Positions 7,556 to 16,255 are shown, counted from the first letter of the stretch. The stretch: 64,000 nt of DNA from Bradyrhizobium huanghuaihaiense (GCF_007830635.1 NZ_VLLA01000003.1:310001-374000), one strand, 5' to 3'. A program made the numbers and translations. The notes: generated by a model from the sequence alone, not told the origin.

Positions 7556-9110
7556 TCAGCGCCTCGACCTCACCGCGCAAGGCCTGCCGCGAGCCGTCGC
7601 GCGAATAGAACATGTGACCCCCGGGATAGACGGCGAATTTCACGCGCCGGGTCGCGAATCCAGGCAATTGGTCGAGCACCCGCTTCGTTCCGAAATAGGG
7701 CGTGGCGAGATCGAACAGGCCGTGTGCGACCAGCACGTTCAGCTTGGCGTCGGTGGCGAGGATTTGCCGGAGCTCAGACACCGATTGCGGCGGGTTGATG
7801 CCACGGCCGAAATCCCAGTTGCCCTCGACGCTACCGTTCAGGACCTCGTAGGAGCCGTCGGGCCGCCAGTTGAGCTTGCGCGTGAGGACATCGACCGCGG
7901 CGCTCGTCAGCGGCGCCTGGAGCGCATCGCCGGAAGGGTCGCCGAAACGGGAATTGCCCGAATCCGGATAGGGATCGTAGCCGCGCACCGAGCCGTCGTA
8001 ACGTCCCGTCACCTTGCCGTTCTTGCGGTCGAACTCGCGGCGGAACTCGCCGACATCGAAGCGGCCGGCGAGCCTGCGGCTCACTGCCTGGTCGATGCCG
8101 GTGAGCTCGGCGACCTTGTCGGCCAAGCGCGTGGTTGCCTCCTTGTCGGCCTCGCCCTTGACGAGATCGGCCAGGAATTCGCCGCGCGCGTAAGCCTCGA
8201 CGTCGGCGAGGTCGGCGCGCTTGACCGGACCTTTGGCTTCGCGCGCCACCGCCACATAGCTCGGCAGCGTCGCGACATATTGCAGGAGGCTCGTACCGGT
8301 GAACTCGCGGAAGTCGAGCAGCGGCGACACCAGGATCAATCCCCTGACGCCGACGCCGTGCTGGAGCTGCAACTGGCGCACGACCTTCGGCCCGCGAATG
8401 CCGCCATAGCTTTCGCCCGCGACGTATTTCGGCGAGGTCAGCCGGTCGTGCTTCTCGAGCCAGCGGCGGATCACGAGCGCGATCGAATTGACGTCGCCGT
8501 CGACGGAGTAGAAGGATTTTCGCGCGTCCTCGCCGCTCGCCACGAACCGGCTGTAGCCGGTGCTGACGGGGTCGATGAAGACGAGATCGGTGAAGTCGAG
8601 CCAGGTCTCCGCGTTCGGCTTCACCTCGGGTGAAGCCGACGGCGACAGCGCTTCGCCGTCGAGCGGCAGCCGCCACGGACCCGCGGCGCCGAACTGGAGC
8701 CAGGCCGAGGACGCGCCGGGTCCGCCGTTGAACAGGAACGTCACCGGGCGCGTCGCGCGGTCGGCCCCGTCGAGCTCGTAGGAGGTGTAGGCGATGTCGG
8801 CCAGCGGCTCGCCCTTGCCGTCGAACACGCGGATCGAGCCCGCCGTCGCGGCGAAGTTGAGGGCACGGCCGGGCAGGTCGAGCGTTTGCTTCGTGGTCGA
8901 ATCCGGCGGCAGACGGTGCGGCTCGGCGGACGGCGAATTCTGCGATGCGCCTGGCGCGCCACCACCGCGCCCACCCTTCTGGCCGGCTGGCGCCGTCGTC
9001 TCGGAGCGCGGCTGCGGCGGATCATCCGCGCGCGCAAATCCTGCGAGTGCGAAAGCCGACACCGCCAGCACCAAGGCCGTGCAACGCAGCGCCGACAAGC
9101 CCGTGACCAT
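7545..9110 (-). CDS. Secreted S10-family serine carboxypeptidase
   Basis: Protein of 521 aa with a signal peptide (1-28), a low-complexity Gly/Pro segment (32-65) and a serine carboxypeptidase domain. The oxyanion segment is FLFNGGPGASSAW, the nucleophile is Ser234 in AGESYGG, and the catalytic Asp and His lie in HGLFDLATPY and YPGGHMFYS near the C-terminus. The enzyme would remove C-terminal residues from peptides in the periplasm. It is monocistronic, and its 3' end overlaps the serine hydrolase gene. Confidence 0.9.
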   Translation of the reverse strand: MVTGLSALRCTALVLAVSAFALAGFARADDPPQPRSETTAPAGQKGGRGGGAPGASQNSPSAEPHRLPPDSTTKQTLDLPGRALNFAATAGSIRVFDGKGEPLADIAYTSYELDGADRATRPVTFLFNGGPGASSAWLQFGAAGPWRLPLDGEALSPSASPEVKPNAETWLDFTDLVFIDPVSTGYSRFVASGEDARKSFYSVDGDVNSIALVIRRWLEKHDRLTSPKYVAGESYGGIRGPKVVRQLQLQHGVGVRGLILVSPLLDFREFTGTSLLQYVATLPSYVAVAREAKGPVKRADLADVEAYARGEFLADLVKGEADKEATTRLADKVAELTGIDQAVSRRLAGRFDVGEFRREFDRKNGKVTGRYDGSVRGYDPYPDSGNSRFGDPSGDALQAPLTSAAVDVLTRKLNWRPDGSYEVLNGSVEGNWDFGRGINPPQSVSELRQILATDAKLNVLVAHGLFDLATPYFGTKRVLDQLPGFATRRVKFAVYPGGHMFYSRDGSRQALRGEVEALIRE

Positions 9111-9354
9111 AATCGTTCTCCCTGCTCGGCTGTGAGAGCCGGTGAGGCCGAAAGCTTAGCGCGGAATTGAGACGGTTTGGGGGATCATTGACGAAGCCCC
9201 CTGAGAGGCCGATTGGGCTCGAAACGACCCGGTTTGCCCCGAATCCGGCAGTGCCGTTTGCCTTGAAGGGTGGTCATCCTCGACAATGGAGCCCCACCTC
9301 GTATAGACGAACCCGGCGGAACTTTCTCGAGCCAGCGAGCCTGCCCGAAAAGCC

Positions 9355-10134
9355 ATGACCAAGCCATCGCGATACGACCGGATCGCCTTCGTCGCCAGCC
9401 CGAGCAGCGAGGCCCGGGCCGCTTTCGGCCAGCTCACCGCGCAATATGGCAATTGCGATCCTGACGAGGCTGACGTCGTGGTCGCGCTCGGCGGCGACGG
9501 GCTGATGCTCCAGACGCTGCACCACCACATGCGCACGGGAAAGCCGATCTACGGCATGCACCGCGGCACGGTCGGCTTCCTGATGAACGAGTACTCGACG
9601 CATGATCTGCGCCAACGGCTCGAGACGGCGCATGAATCCGAGATCAATCCGCTCTTGATGCGCGCGACCGACGTCAACGACCGCGTCCACCTGCACCATG
9701 CCATCAACGAGGTCTACCTGTTCCGCCAAACCTCCCAGGCGGCGCGCTTGCGGATCCTGATCGACGAGCGCGAGCGCATGCCGGAGCTAATCGCCGACGG
9801 CATCATCGTGGCGACGCCGGCCGGCTCGACCGCCTACAACCTCTCCGCCCAAGGCCCGATCCTGCCGATCAACGCCGCCCTGCTGGCATTGACACCGATC
9901 AGCGCCTTCCGGCCGCGGCGCTGGCGCGGCGCCCTGCTGCCCAACACGGCCTATGTCGTGATCGAGGTGCTGGAAGACGACAAGCGCCCCGTTGCCGCGG
10001 TCGCCGACCACGAGGAGGTACGCAGGGTCCGGCGCGTCGAGGTGCTCTCGGACAAGAGCATCTCGATGCGGATGCTGTTCGACCCCGGCCACAGCCTGGA
10101 AGAGCGCATCTTGCGCGAGCAGTTCGGCTACTGA
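9355..10134 (+). CDS. nadK: NAD kinase
   Basis: Phosphorylates NAD to NADP using ATP, the only route to NADP. The 259-aa length is usual for alphaproteobacteria. The GGDG motif is in [15 protein letters not shown], and the NAD-binding segment is [20 protein letters not shown]. The conserved end [15 protein letters not shown] is also present. The start ATG at 9355 gives the expected N-terminus. It is followed after 100 bp by the response regulator gene, with an inverted repeat between them. Confidence 0.95.
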   Translation: MTKPSRYDRIAFVASPSSEARAAFGQLTAQYGNCDPDEADVVVALGGDGLMLQTLHHHMRTGKPIYGMHRGTVGFLMNEYSTHDLRQRLETAHESEINPLLMRATDVNDRVHLHHAINEVYLFRQTSQAARLRILIDERERMPELIADGIIVATPAGSTAYNLSAQGPILPINAALLALTPISAFRPRRWRGALLPNTAYVVIEVLEDDKRPVAAVADHEEVRRVRRVEVLSDKSISMRMLFDPGHSLEERILREQFGY

Positions 10135-10173
10135 GTCCCTGCCCGGGACTGCCGCCGGGCGCCCGCCGGCAAC

Positions 10174-10210
10174 CCTTCGTTAACCCCCGCCACGATATGG
10201 TTAACGAAGG
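10174..10210. promoter_or_regulatory. 12-bp perfect inverted repeat before the response regulator gene
   Basis: CCTTCGTTAACC and GGTTAACGAAGG are separated by 13 bases, between the nadK stop and the regulator start. It could be a terminator for nadK or an operator for the next gene. No T-run follows, which favours a protein-binding role. Confidence 0.45.
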
Positions 10211-10233
10211 TTGACCGCTTTGGCCCGGGCGTC

Positions 10234-10779
10234 ATGTTCCGCATCGACTTCAACAAGCTGCGCTTCCTCGTCTGCGACGACAATCCGCACATGCGCCGCA
10301 TCCTGCGGACGCTGCTGCATTCGTTCGGCGCGCGCGAAGTCTATGAAGCCGAGGACGGCGCGACCGCGCTGGAAATGTACAGCCATTACGTGCCCGACAT
10401 CGTCATCACCGACTGGGCGATGCCGATCTTCGACGGGCTCGAGCTCGCGCAGATGATCCGGCAGCCGGAATCCAAGGGCAACCCTTACGCGCCGATCATC
10501 ATGCTGACCGGCCATTCCGAGAAGCGCCGCGTCACGGTGGCACGCGATGCCGGCGTCACCGAATTTTTGGCCAAGCCGATCTCGGCCAAGGGGCTCTACC
10601 AGCGCATCCTCAACGTCGTCGCCAATCCCCGCCCCTTCATCAAGACCAAGACCTATTTCGGGCCGGACCGGCGCCGCAACACCAACTCCGCCTATATGGG
10701 TCCCGAGCGCCGCGTCGGCGAAAAGCACGAGGTGCTGCAGCAGCCCTCGCTGCTCGACAAGGCCCGCTCCTCCATCTAG
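10234..10779 (+). CDS. Stand-alone CheY-like response regulator
   Basis: A receiver domain (about 8-130) is followed by a 50-residue basic tail with no DNA-binding or enzyme domain. The acidic pair is D15-D16 in FLVCDDNPH, the phosphate acceptor is D60 in VITDWAMP, the conserved Thr is T92 in MLTGHS, and the Lys is K114 in FLAKPIS. It would receive a phosphate from a kinase or Hpt protein. The next gene, 28 bp away, encodes an Hpt protein, so the pair probably forms one phosphorelay. No histidine kinase is nearby. The tail contains FGPDRRRN and GPERRVGE motifs, typical of this alphaproteobacterial subgroup. Confidence 0.9.
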   Translation: MFRIDFNKLRFLVCDDNPHMRRILRTLLHSFGAREVYEAEDGATALEMYSHYVPDIVITDWAMPIFDGLELAQMIRQPESKGNPYAPIIMLTGHSEKRRVTVARDAGVTEFLAKPISAKGLYQRILNVVANPRPFIKTKTYFGPDRRRNTNSAYMGPERRVGEKHEVLQQPSLLDKARSSI

Positions 10780-10807
10780 CGCAACGTCTTCAGACGAGGC
10801 AGGCATC

Positions 10808-11386
10808 ATGGCGAAGAACAGCGCAAAGGACATCGAGGTCAAAGCCTTCGCCACGCATCAATTGATCACGCAGCCCAATCCGCTGCGCAAGGTTCTGCGC
10901 CGCGTCGAAGAGAAGGACATGGACGATCCGGTCAGCCGCGCCGAGCAGGCGCTCGCAGGCCTCTCCGGCGAGTTCAAGGACTGGATGGCAACCGAGGTCA
11001 ACCGTCTGTCGGCCGCCTACGTCGCCATCCGAAATGACGGCTTCACCAAGGAGCGGCGCGACGAGCTGTTCCGCGCCGCACACGACATCAAGGGCGATGC
11101 CGCGACGTTCGGCTTCCCGGCGGCAGCGGGAATCGCCGAGAGCCTGTGCCGCGTCATCGAGCACGCGCCGGATCTGGAGAAGGTGCCGGCCGAGCTGTTC
11201 ACGCACCACATCAATGCCATCCTGGCCATCGTGCACGAGAACACCAGGCTCGACAGCATCAGCGTCTCCGCCGAGCTCAGCCGCCGCCTGCGCAAGGTCG
11301 CCGACGACTATCTCACCCAGGTCAACCGCGACCGCCCCGAGCATCTCGAAGCGATCCTGGCACCGAGCATCGTGCCGGCGGAGTAA
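10808..11386 (+). CDS. Hpt-domain phosphotransfer protein
   Basis: 192 aa. The four-helix Hpt domain occupies about residues 50-180, with the phospho-accepting His92 in AAHDIKGDAATFGF, matching the HxxKG signature. The N-terminal 35 residues are polar and probably disordered. It would shuttle phosphate between a hybrid kinase and the adjacent response regulator in the cytoplasm. Translation starts at the ATG at 10808, 28 bp after the regulator's stop, so the two are very likely co-transcribed. The partner kinase is not in the window. Confidence 0.9.
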   Translation: MAKNSAKDIEVKAFATHQLITQPNPLRKVLRRVEEKDMDDPVSRAEQALAGLSGEFKDWMATEVNRLSAAYVAIRNDGFTKERRDELFRAAHDIKGDAATFGFPAAAGIAESLCRVIEHAPDLEKVPAELFTHHINAILAIVHENTRLDSISVSAELSRRLRKVADDYLTQVNRDRPEHLEAILAPSIVPAE

Positions 11387-11405
11387 AGGCCGAGCTCTCT
11401 CCTCT

Positions 11406-11485
11406 CGTCATTGCGAGCGCAGCGAAGCAATCCAGACTGTTCCCGCGGCGGGATTCTGGATTGCTTCGCTGCGCTCGCAATGACG
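11406..11485. repeat. Palindromic repeat, family R1 (copy 1)
   Basis: Facing arms CGTCATTGCGAGCGCAGCGA... and ...TCGCTGCGCTCGCAATGACG are about 30 bp each and nearly perfect. They surround about 20 variable bases. Three more copies lie at 34789, 36608 and 48221. Confidence 0.9.
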
Positions 11486-11511
11486 AAGTGCTCTAGCCGT
11501 ACGATAAGTAT

Positions 11512-11598
11512 CGTAGGGTGGGCAAAGCGGAGCGTGCCCACCATCTGATCGTTGATGGATGGTGGGCATGGCGCTGTGCGCCTTTGCCCACCCTACGG
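11512..11598. repeat. Palindromic repeat, family R5
   Basis: Inverted arms CGTAGGGTGGGCAAAG and CTTTGCCCACCCTACG enclose an inner inverted pair GCCCACCATC / GATGGTGGGC. This is a single copy in the window, of a type common between rhizobial genes. Confidence 0.8.
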
Positions 11599-11605
11599 CA
11601 TCTTG

Positions 11606-12772
11606 CTAGGCCGCGATCAGAACCGGATCGATCGCATCATCCGCAACGATCTCGTCGCAGAACAACCTTGCCTCTTCGCGCGCGGACTCTGTGGCAAAGC
11701 GGCGGAGCAGGACCATCAGCGGCTCGGTGGCGCCGCGGTCGGTCTCGCAATGGGTGAGCACGCGCCCGACCATGCGACGGCGCAGCCGGGCCGCGCCGTC
11801 GTCGCTGTCGACAAAGCCCTGCTCGTGGCAGGCATCGAGCGCGACCTGGAACGCCGCGAACGTCGCCTCGGGCAGGCCCGCGCGGCGCAGCAGCGCGTGC
11901 AGGCTGTTGCCGCCGCGGTCGTGCAGCAGCGCGGTGACGCGCGCCAGCGGCATGTCGGCGAGCTCGGCCAGCGCCGCGTCGAACAGGTCGAGATTGCTCG
12001 ACAGCAGCGCGCGCAGGATGAGGCCGGCGGTCAGCTGGCCGGTGACGCGCAGATGATGCACCAGGCCCTGCATGTCGTCGCCGCGCGAGCGCGCCGCGAT
12101 GTTGATGGTGGAGCGGTCGCGCGCCTCGATCGTCACGCGCTCGGCGCGGTCGGCGCTCAGCCAGTTCCGCGCCACGACGAATTGCGCCAGCGTCTCCGAG
12201 AGCTTTGCCACCAGCGCGGCGCGCGTTGCGGCAGGCAGATCGTCCAGCACCAGCATCGCCTCGCGGATCGCGGCGAGATGGCCGTGGCGTTCGACGATGC
12301 GATTCCATGAGAACGGCGCGAGCTCGGCATGCGGATTTTCGATCAGCTCGAGCGCCGACGCCGCGCAGCCGACCTCGGCGATGGCGGCGCAAACCGACAC
12401 CGGCAGCGCGATGCGGCGGGCGACCGCGCACTGCACCTCGTCATTGCCGGTCGCAACGATGTCGACGAGATCGGCATCGATCAGCAACGGAGAATGTTCG
12501 AGCACGGGCAGCGCGACGGTCGGCTGGTCCGCTGACAGCGCCCGCACGATCGACGCCGGCGCATCAGGGCTGCGCGCAAACGCCTCGGCCATCGCCTGCC
12601 GCACCAGCGGCGAGGGATCGTCGAGCAGCATCAGAAGCGCGCCTTCGGCGGCGATGCGGTCGTCATGGGAGAGATCCGAGATCAGCCAGGCCCGGGCCAA
12701 CGCCCGTGTCGCCTCGGCCCGCTCGCCGGCGGGGGCCGTCCTGATCCAATTGATGAACTGCCGAACAATCAT
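11606..12772 (-). CDS. DUF2336 (HEAT-like repeat) protein
   Basis: 388 aa, soluble, almost entirely helical. The N-terminal half has HEAT-like repeats (LLMLLDDPSPLVRQAMAEAF, SIVRALSADQPTVALPVLEH, IDADLVDIVATGNDEVQCAV). The C-terminal half matches the DUF2336 pattern (LTAGLILRALLSSNLDLFDA, ADMPLARVTALLHDRGGNSL). The family is alphaproteobacterial and has no proven reaction; some members are linked to signalling or stress genes. Here it sits opposite the Hpt gene and has a CtrA-like box about 75 bp upstream, which suggests cell-cycle control. That link is inference. Confidence 0.8.
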   Translation of the reverse strand: MIVRQFINWIRTAPAGERAEATRALARAWLISDLSHDDRIAAEGALLMLLDDPSPLVRQAMAEAFARSPDAPASIVRALSADQPTVALPVLEHSPLLIDADLVDIVATGNDEVQCAVARRIALPVSVCAAIAEVGCAASALELIENPHAELAPFSWNRIVERHGHLAAIREAMLVLDDLPAATRAALVAKLSETLAQFVVARNWLSADRAERVTIEARDRSTINIAARSRGDDMQGLVHHLRVTGQLTAGLILRALLSSNLDLFDAALAELADMPLARVTALLHDRGGNSLHALLRRAGLPEATFAAFQVALDACHEQGFVDSDDGAARLRRRMVGRVLTHCETDRGATEPLMVLLRRFATESAREEARLFCDEIVADDAIDPVLIAA

Positions 12773-12845
12773 GCTGCTTCCGGCTTACACAACAAACGAA
12801 AATGGTGACGGCTCGTCACCTGCAACACAAAATAAACCACGACGC

Positions 12846-12861
12846 TTAACAAAGCGTTCAC
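12846..12861. promoter_or_regulatory. CtrA-like box (one mismatch) before the DUF2336 gene
   Basis: TTAA-N7-TTCAC, read on the plus strand, differs at one base from the CtrA consensus TTAA-N7-TTAAC. It lies about 75 bp upstream of the DUF2336 start at 12772. Confidence 0.3.
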
Positions 12862-12918
12862 CATAACTGGCTGGTTTTATTGACGTTTTGTTAAGGGAAC
12901 CGAGACGCCTCGGTTCGC

Positions 12919-13052
12919 GTGCCCCGGACGCTGCGCAGCACGAAGTGATGCGCTGCTGAGCCGGGGCCCATAAATGTTGGAGAACAGTGCTTGTTGCGTG
13001 GGTCCCGGCTCTGCGCAGCAACGCTACGCGTTGCAGCGCGTCCGGGACACGA
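12919..13052. repeat. Facing pair of R2 palindromic modules without a gene
   Basis: Module 1 runs from GTGCCCCGGAC to GAGCCGGGGCCCA. Module 2, inverted, runs from TGGGTCCCGGCTC to GTCCGGGACACGA. About 25 bases lie between them. The layout equals the ends that surround the GIY-YIG gene at 40934, but with no gene inside. Confidence 0.85.
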
Positions 13053-13060
13053 GATCTCGA

Positions 13061-14080
13061 CTAGCTCGAGAACGTGCCGCTGCGATCGCTGAAGAGATCG
13101 AGCGGCTGCGGCGGACGCACGTCCGGCGTCGCTGAGGCGACTGACGTAAGCGAGGCGTTGTTGCCCCACAATTTCTGCACCGTCGCCGAGACCGGCTGCG
13201 TGACATCGCCAGGCTGATAGATCGAGCGAAACACCGGCGTCGACGGCGCATTGTCGGCGACCGTCGTTGACGACGTCGCGCTGACAGGCGTCACGGCGCG
13301 CGTATTCGGGAAGGTCTGGAGATAGGCCGCGTTGTCGACCACAGGCATTGTGGGCTGCACGCCATTGGCGCTGGCAACCTCAGTGGTCGAGGGCGCGCCG
13401 CCATACATCGCCATCGCGCTGCGCGTGACCTTCGAATTCGCCGCGCTGGCATAGCGCGCATCGAGCACCGAATAGACCTCGGAGACACTGCGGGCGCGGC
13501 CGTCCTTGGCATAGAAGATCGAGCGATTGGCGGATGCCGCGTTGGGAAACAGCCGCGCGCCGACGGCTTGCGGATTGTCCTCGGCATTGGCGATCAGCTT
13601 TGCCGCCCCGCCGACGCCCATGAAGTGCGCCATGTAGAGCTCGCTGTCGCTCGGCCTGCGTCCGAGCAGGCCAGTGAGCTTGAAGCTGTTCGACTGCGTC
13701 AGCGCCGCGGCCATGCTGGATGCGGCCTCCGGATCGTCGCGCAGCTTCATGATCGACCGCTTCATGAAGGGATCGTCAACGGTGTAGGTGCCGGACGACG
13801 TCCTGGTGATGGCGTCGGCATAGTTGCCGTAGCCGAGCTGGCTCCCCGCCTCCTTTACGGTGCCGAGCCAGGTCTGGTCGATGAACTGGTAGAGCCCGTG
13901 CGCGGACGAGGTGGTGGCGCCTGCCGTCGGATCGAAATCCGATTCCATCTTGGCGGTGGTCAGCATGTACTGGAAGCTGACGCCGGAGATGTTCGAGGCC
14001 TGCTTGATCGCGCCGGCGACACGCGCCCGCGTCGGATCGAGAACCGCCGTCTGCGAGGCACTGGAATTGTCGACCGACAT
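13061..14080 (-). CDS. Lytic transglycosylase (SLT-domain) protein
   Basis: 339 aa. The lysozyme-like SLT domain (about 15-175) carries the catalytic glutamate region in YMLTTAKMESDFDPTA and the family motif TSSAHGLYQFIDQTWLG. Further conserved segments are YMAHFMGVGGAAKLI and NPQAVGARLFPNAA. The enzyme cleaves peptidoglycan to make room for envelope structures. There is no obvious signal peptide at the chosen ATG (14080, MSVDNSSAS), as in flagellar-type transglycosylases exported by other means. A longer in-frame start at 14143 exists but has no better site. The C-terminal 150 residues are Ser/Thr/Pro-rich. A perfect CtrA box lies about 80 bp upstream. Confidence 0.85.
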   Translation of the reverse strand: MSVDNSSASQTAVLDPTRARVAGAIKQASNISGVSFQYMLTTAKMESDFDPTAGATTSSAHGLYQFIDQTWLGTVKEAGSQLGYGNYADAITRTSSGTYTVDDPFMKRSIMKLRDDPEAASSMAAALTQSNSFKLTGLLGRRPSDSELYMAHFMGVGGAAKLIANAEDNPQAVGARLFPNAASANRSIFYAKDGRARSVSEVYSVLDARYASAANSKVTRSAMAMYGGAPSTTEVASANGVQPTMPVVDNAAYLQTFPNTRAVTPVSATSSTTVADNAPSTPVFRSIYQPGDVTQPVSATVQKLWGNNASLTSVASATPDVRPPQPLDLFSDRSGTFSS

Positions 14081-14158
14081 GATGGAGTGCCCGCCCCGCG
14101 CGGCGTTGAGCGACGCCGGCAATTCGGCGCCCTGTCGTCTCACCGTGGGACAGGTATG

Positions 14159-14174
14159 GTTAATGCGGGGTTAA
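14159..14174 (-). promoter_or_regulatory. CtrA box before the lytic transglycosylase gene
   Basis: On the minus strand it reads TTAACCCCGCATTAAC, an exact TTAA-N7-TTAAC match. It lies about 80 bp upstream of the start at 14080. CtrA is the cell-cycle regulator of alphaproteobacteria and controls motility and envelope genes. Confidence 0.55.
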
Positions 14175-14200
14175 TTTCGGCTCTCCCTGCCCATCCCCGA

Positions 14201-14276
14201 GTCATTCCGGGGCGCGCGAAGCGCGAACCCGGAATCTCGAGATTCCGGGTCGGCTCTTCGAGCCGCCCGGAATGAC
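14201..14276. repeat. Palindromic repeat, family R4 (copy 1)
   Basis: Outer arms GTCATTCCGGG and CCCGGAATGAC surround two inner inverted pairs, including GGAATCTCGAGATTCC. It sits between the hisI and transglycosylase genes. A second copy is at 16132. Confidence 0.85.
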
Positions 14277-14282
14277 AGGTTG

Positions 14283-14705
14283 CTACTTTTTATAGACCGC
14301 ATTCGGATCGAACAGCCTGTCCGCGTCGGTGAACACCAGCCTCGCTCCCCCGCCCTCGGCCTCGACCTTGCGGTAGAAGCACGACCGGCGGCCGGTGTGG
14401 CAGGCTGCGCCGATCTGCTCGACGCGGATCCAGACCGCGTCCTGATCGCAATCGGTGCGCATCTCGACCACGCGCTGGGTCTGACCTGAGGTCTCACCTT
14501 TTCGCCACAAGGCATTGCGCGAGCGGCTGAAGTACCAGGCTTCGCCGGTCGCGATGGTCTTGCGCAGCGCCTCGTCGTTCATGTGCGCGACCATGAGCAC
14601 GTCACCCGTAGCGACGTCGGTCGCGACGACCGTCACGAGGCCCGCGGCGTCGAACTTGGGGAGGAAGGCAAGGCCTTCCTCGATCTCATGGGAGTGAGCG
14701 GACAC
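14283..14705 (-). CDS. hisI: Phosphoribosyl-AMP cyclohydrolase
   Basis: Opens the adenine ring of PR-AMP in histidine synthesis (third step), in the cytoplasm with zinc and magnesium. 140 aa, the usual length for the separate HisI form. Motifs are [32 protein letters not shown], the metal-binding [14 protein letters not shown] and the cysteine segment [13 protein letters not shown]. The start is a GTG at 14705. It follows folE by 27 bp on the same strand, so the two genes are probably co-transcribed although they serve different pathways. Confidence 0.95.
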   Translation of the reverse strand: MSAHSHEIEEGLAFLPKFDAAGLVTVVATDVATGDVLMVAHMNDEALRKTIATGEAWYFSRSRNALWRKGETSGQTQRVVEMRTDCDQDAVWIRVEQIGAACHTGRRSCFYRKVEAEGGGARLVFTDADRLFDPNAVYKK

Positions 14706-14732
14706 AACAAACCTCGCTGGTCATTCGCGAGG

Positions 14733-15413
14733 TCAGCGCTGCAGGCCTCGCACCATGGACAGGAAACGGGCCTGCTCCGCCGGATTGTCGCGGAACATGC
14801 CGGTGTAGCGGCTGGTGAAGGTGGAGGCGCCATGCTTGGCGACGCCGCGCACCGACATGCAGGTATGCTCGGCCTCGATCAGCACCGCAACGCCGCGGGG
14901 TTTCAGGATCTCGTCGATGGCCGCTGCGATCTGCGCCGTCAGATGCTCCTGGGTCTGGAGCCTCCGGGCGAAAATGTCGGTCAGGCGGGCAAGCTTGGAC
15001 AGGCCGACGACGCGCTCCACCGGAGTGTAGGCGATATGCGCCTTGCCGTAGAACGGCATCATGTGATGCTCGCACTGCGAGGTGAACTCGATGTCGCGCA
15101 CCAGCACGAAATCGTCATAGCCGGCGGTCTCGCCGAAGGTGCGGTCGAGCACCTCGGCCGGGCACTGGTGGTAGCCCTGATAGAGCTCGTCGAAGGCCTC
15201 GACCACGCGGCGCGGCGTGTCGAGCAAGCCCTCGCGATGGGGGTTCTCGCCGATATAGGCGAGCAGCGTCTTCACGGCCTGTTCAGCCTCGGCGCGCGCG
15301 GGGCGCGGCTGATCGGCGCGGACGGCGGCCGCGAGGAATTCGGCAGGATCGAGCTCGGCCGGGCGGCTCTCGAGCTGCTTATTGGGGCGGATCGGCTTGA
15401 TTGTAGCGTCCAT
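14733..15413 (-). CDS. folE: GTP cyclohydrolase I
   Basis: Converts GTP to dihydroneopterin triphosphate, the entry to tetrahydrofolate synthesis. 226 aa. The zinc-binding and catalytic segment is [20 protein letters not shown]. Further family motifs are [20 protein letters not shown] and [14 protein letters not shown] (second zinc cysteine). The start ATG at 15413 has GGAG before it. It is the first gene of the folE-hisI unit and is divergent from the Fe-S scaffold gene. Confidence 0.97.
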   Translation of the reverse strand: MDATIKPIRPNKQLESRPAELDPAEFLAAAVRADQPRPARAEAEQAVKTLLAYIGENPHREGLLDTPRRVVEAFDELYQGYHQCPAEVLDRTFGETAGYDDFVLVRDIEFTSQCEHHMMPFYGKAHIAYTPVERVVGLSKLARLTDIFARRLQTQEHLTAQIAAAIDEILKPRGVAVLIEAEHTCMSVRGVAKHGASTFTSRYTGMFRDNPAEQARFLSMVRGLQR

Positions 15414-15664
15414 GTCTACTCCGTTCGACGGCCTTGTGGCCGGAGTGTCACCGGCAGACGGGGCGGCAAGCCGCCGGACGCCTGAAGAGAACAGTTTTGG
15501 CGAAAAGGCCCTTCGGTCACAACGTCGATAGCGCAGATCGGGATCACCGCCGCCGCACCGCTGGACTGTTTTTCCACCAGTTCCGACCCTATATAGGACC
15601 GTGGACCGCGCCCGCCAAGGCCGATCCGGCCCGGAAGTGGTGTGGACGTGTTGGACTCCATCAC

Positions 15665-16120
15665 ATGCTGAACGACATTTATAACAAGCGAATCATCGAG
15701 CTGGCCGGGAATATTCCGCGCCTCGGGCGCCTGTCGGCCCCCGATGCCAGCGCGACCGCCCACTCCAAACTGTGCGGCTCGACCGTGAAGATCGACCTCA
15801 AGATGGATGGCGACACCGTCACCGACTTCGCCCATGACGTGAAGGCCTGTGCGCTGGGACAGGCCTCTTCATCCATCATGGCAAGTCACGTGGTCGGCTC
15901 GACTGCGAGCGAACTCCGTGAGTTACGCGAAACCGTTCGCAAGATGCTCAAGGAGAACGGCACGCCTCCTCAAGGCAAATGGGAGGAGATCAAGTTCCTC
16001 GAGCCGGTCCGCGACTACAAGGCACGGCACGCCTCGACGCTGCTGACCTTCGATGCGGTGGTCGATGCGATCGGTCAGATCGAAGCCAAGGCCAAGCAGC
16101 CCGCCGCGGCACAGGGCTGA
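15665..16120 (+). CDS. Iron-sulfur cluster assembly scaffold (IscU/SufU-like)
   Basis: 151 aa of the IscU/NifU N-terminal fold. It begins [20 protein letters not shown], with cluster-ligand cysteines C37 ([11 protein letters not shown]) and C62 ([13 protein letters not shown]). The third cysteine of typical IscU would fall near RHASTLLTF, where alanine and serine are found instead. It may therefore be a carrier variant rather than a full scaffold. The ATG at 15665 fits the family N-terminus. It is divergent from folE and not in an isc or suf cluster. Confidence 0.85.
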   Translation: MLNDIYNKRIIELAGNIPRLGRLSAPDASATAHSKLCGSTVKIDLKMDGDTVTDFAHDVKACALGQASSSIMASHVVGSTASELRELRETVRKMLKENGTPPQGKWEEIKFLEPVRDYKARHASTLLTFDAVVDAIGQIEAKAKQPAAAQG

Positions 16121-16131
16121 GCCCAAACGAC

Positions 16132-16243
16132 GTCATTCCGGGCGCGCGCCAGCGCGAGCTATGGTGCGCAAGTGCGCACCTGAGAATTTCGTGCGACAAC
16201 ATCTGGATTCCGGGTTCGTCGCTTTGCGACGCCCCGGAATGAC
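16132..16243. repeat. Palindromic repeat, family R4 (copy 2)
   Basis: GTCATTCCGGGCGCG at the left and GCCCCGGAATGAC at the right, with an inner inverted pair GGTGCGCAAGTGCGCACC. It fills the gap between the convergent scaffold and ClpP-fold genes and may also terminate both. Confidence 0.85.
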
Positions 16244-16255
16244 AGTGTGGGGAGC

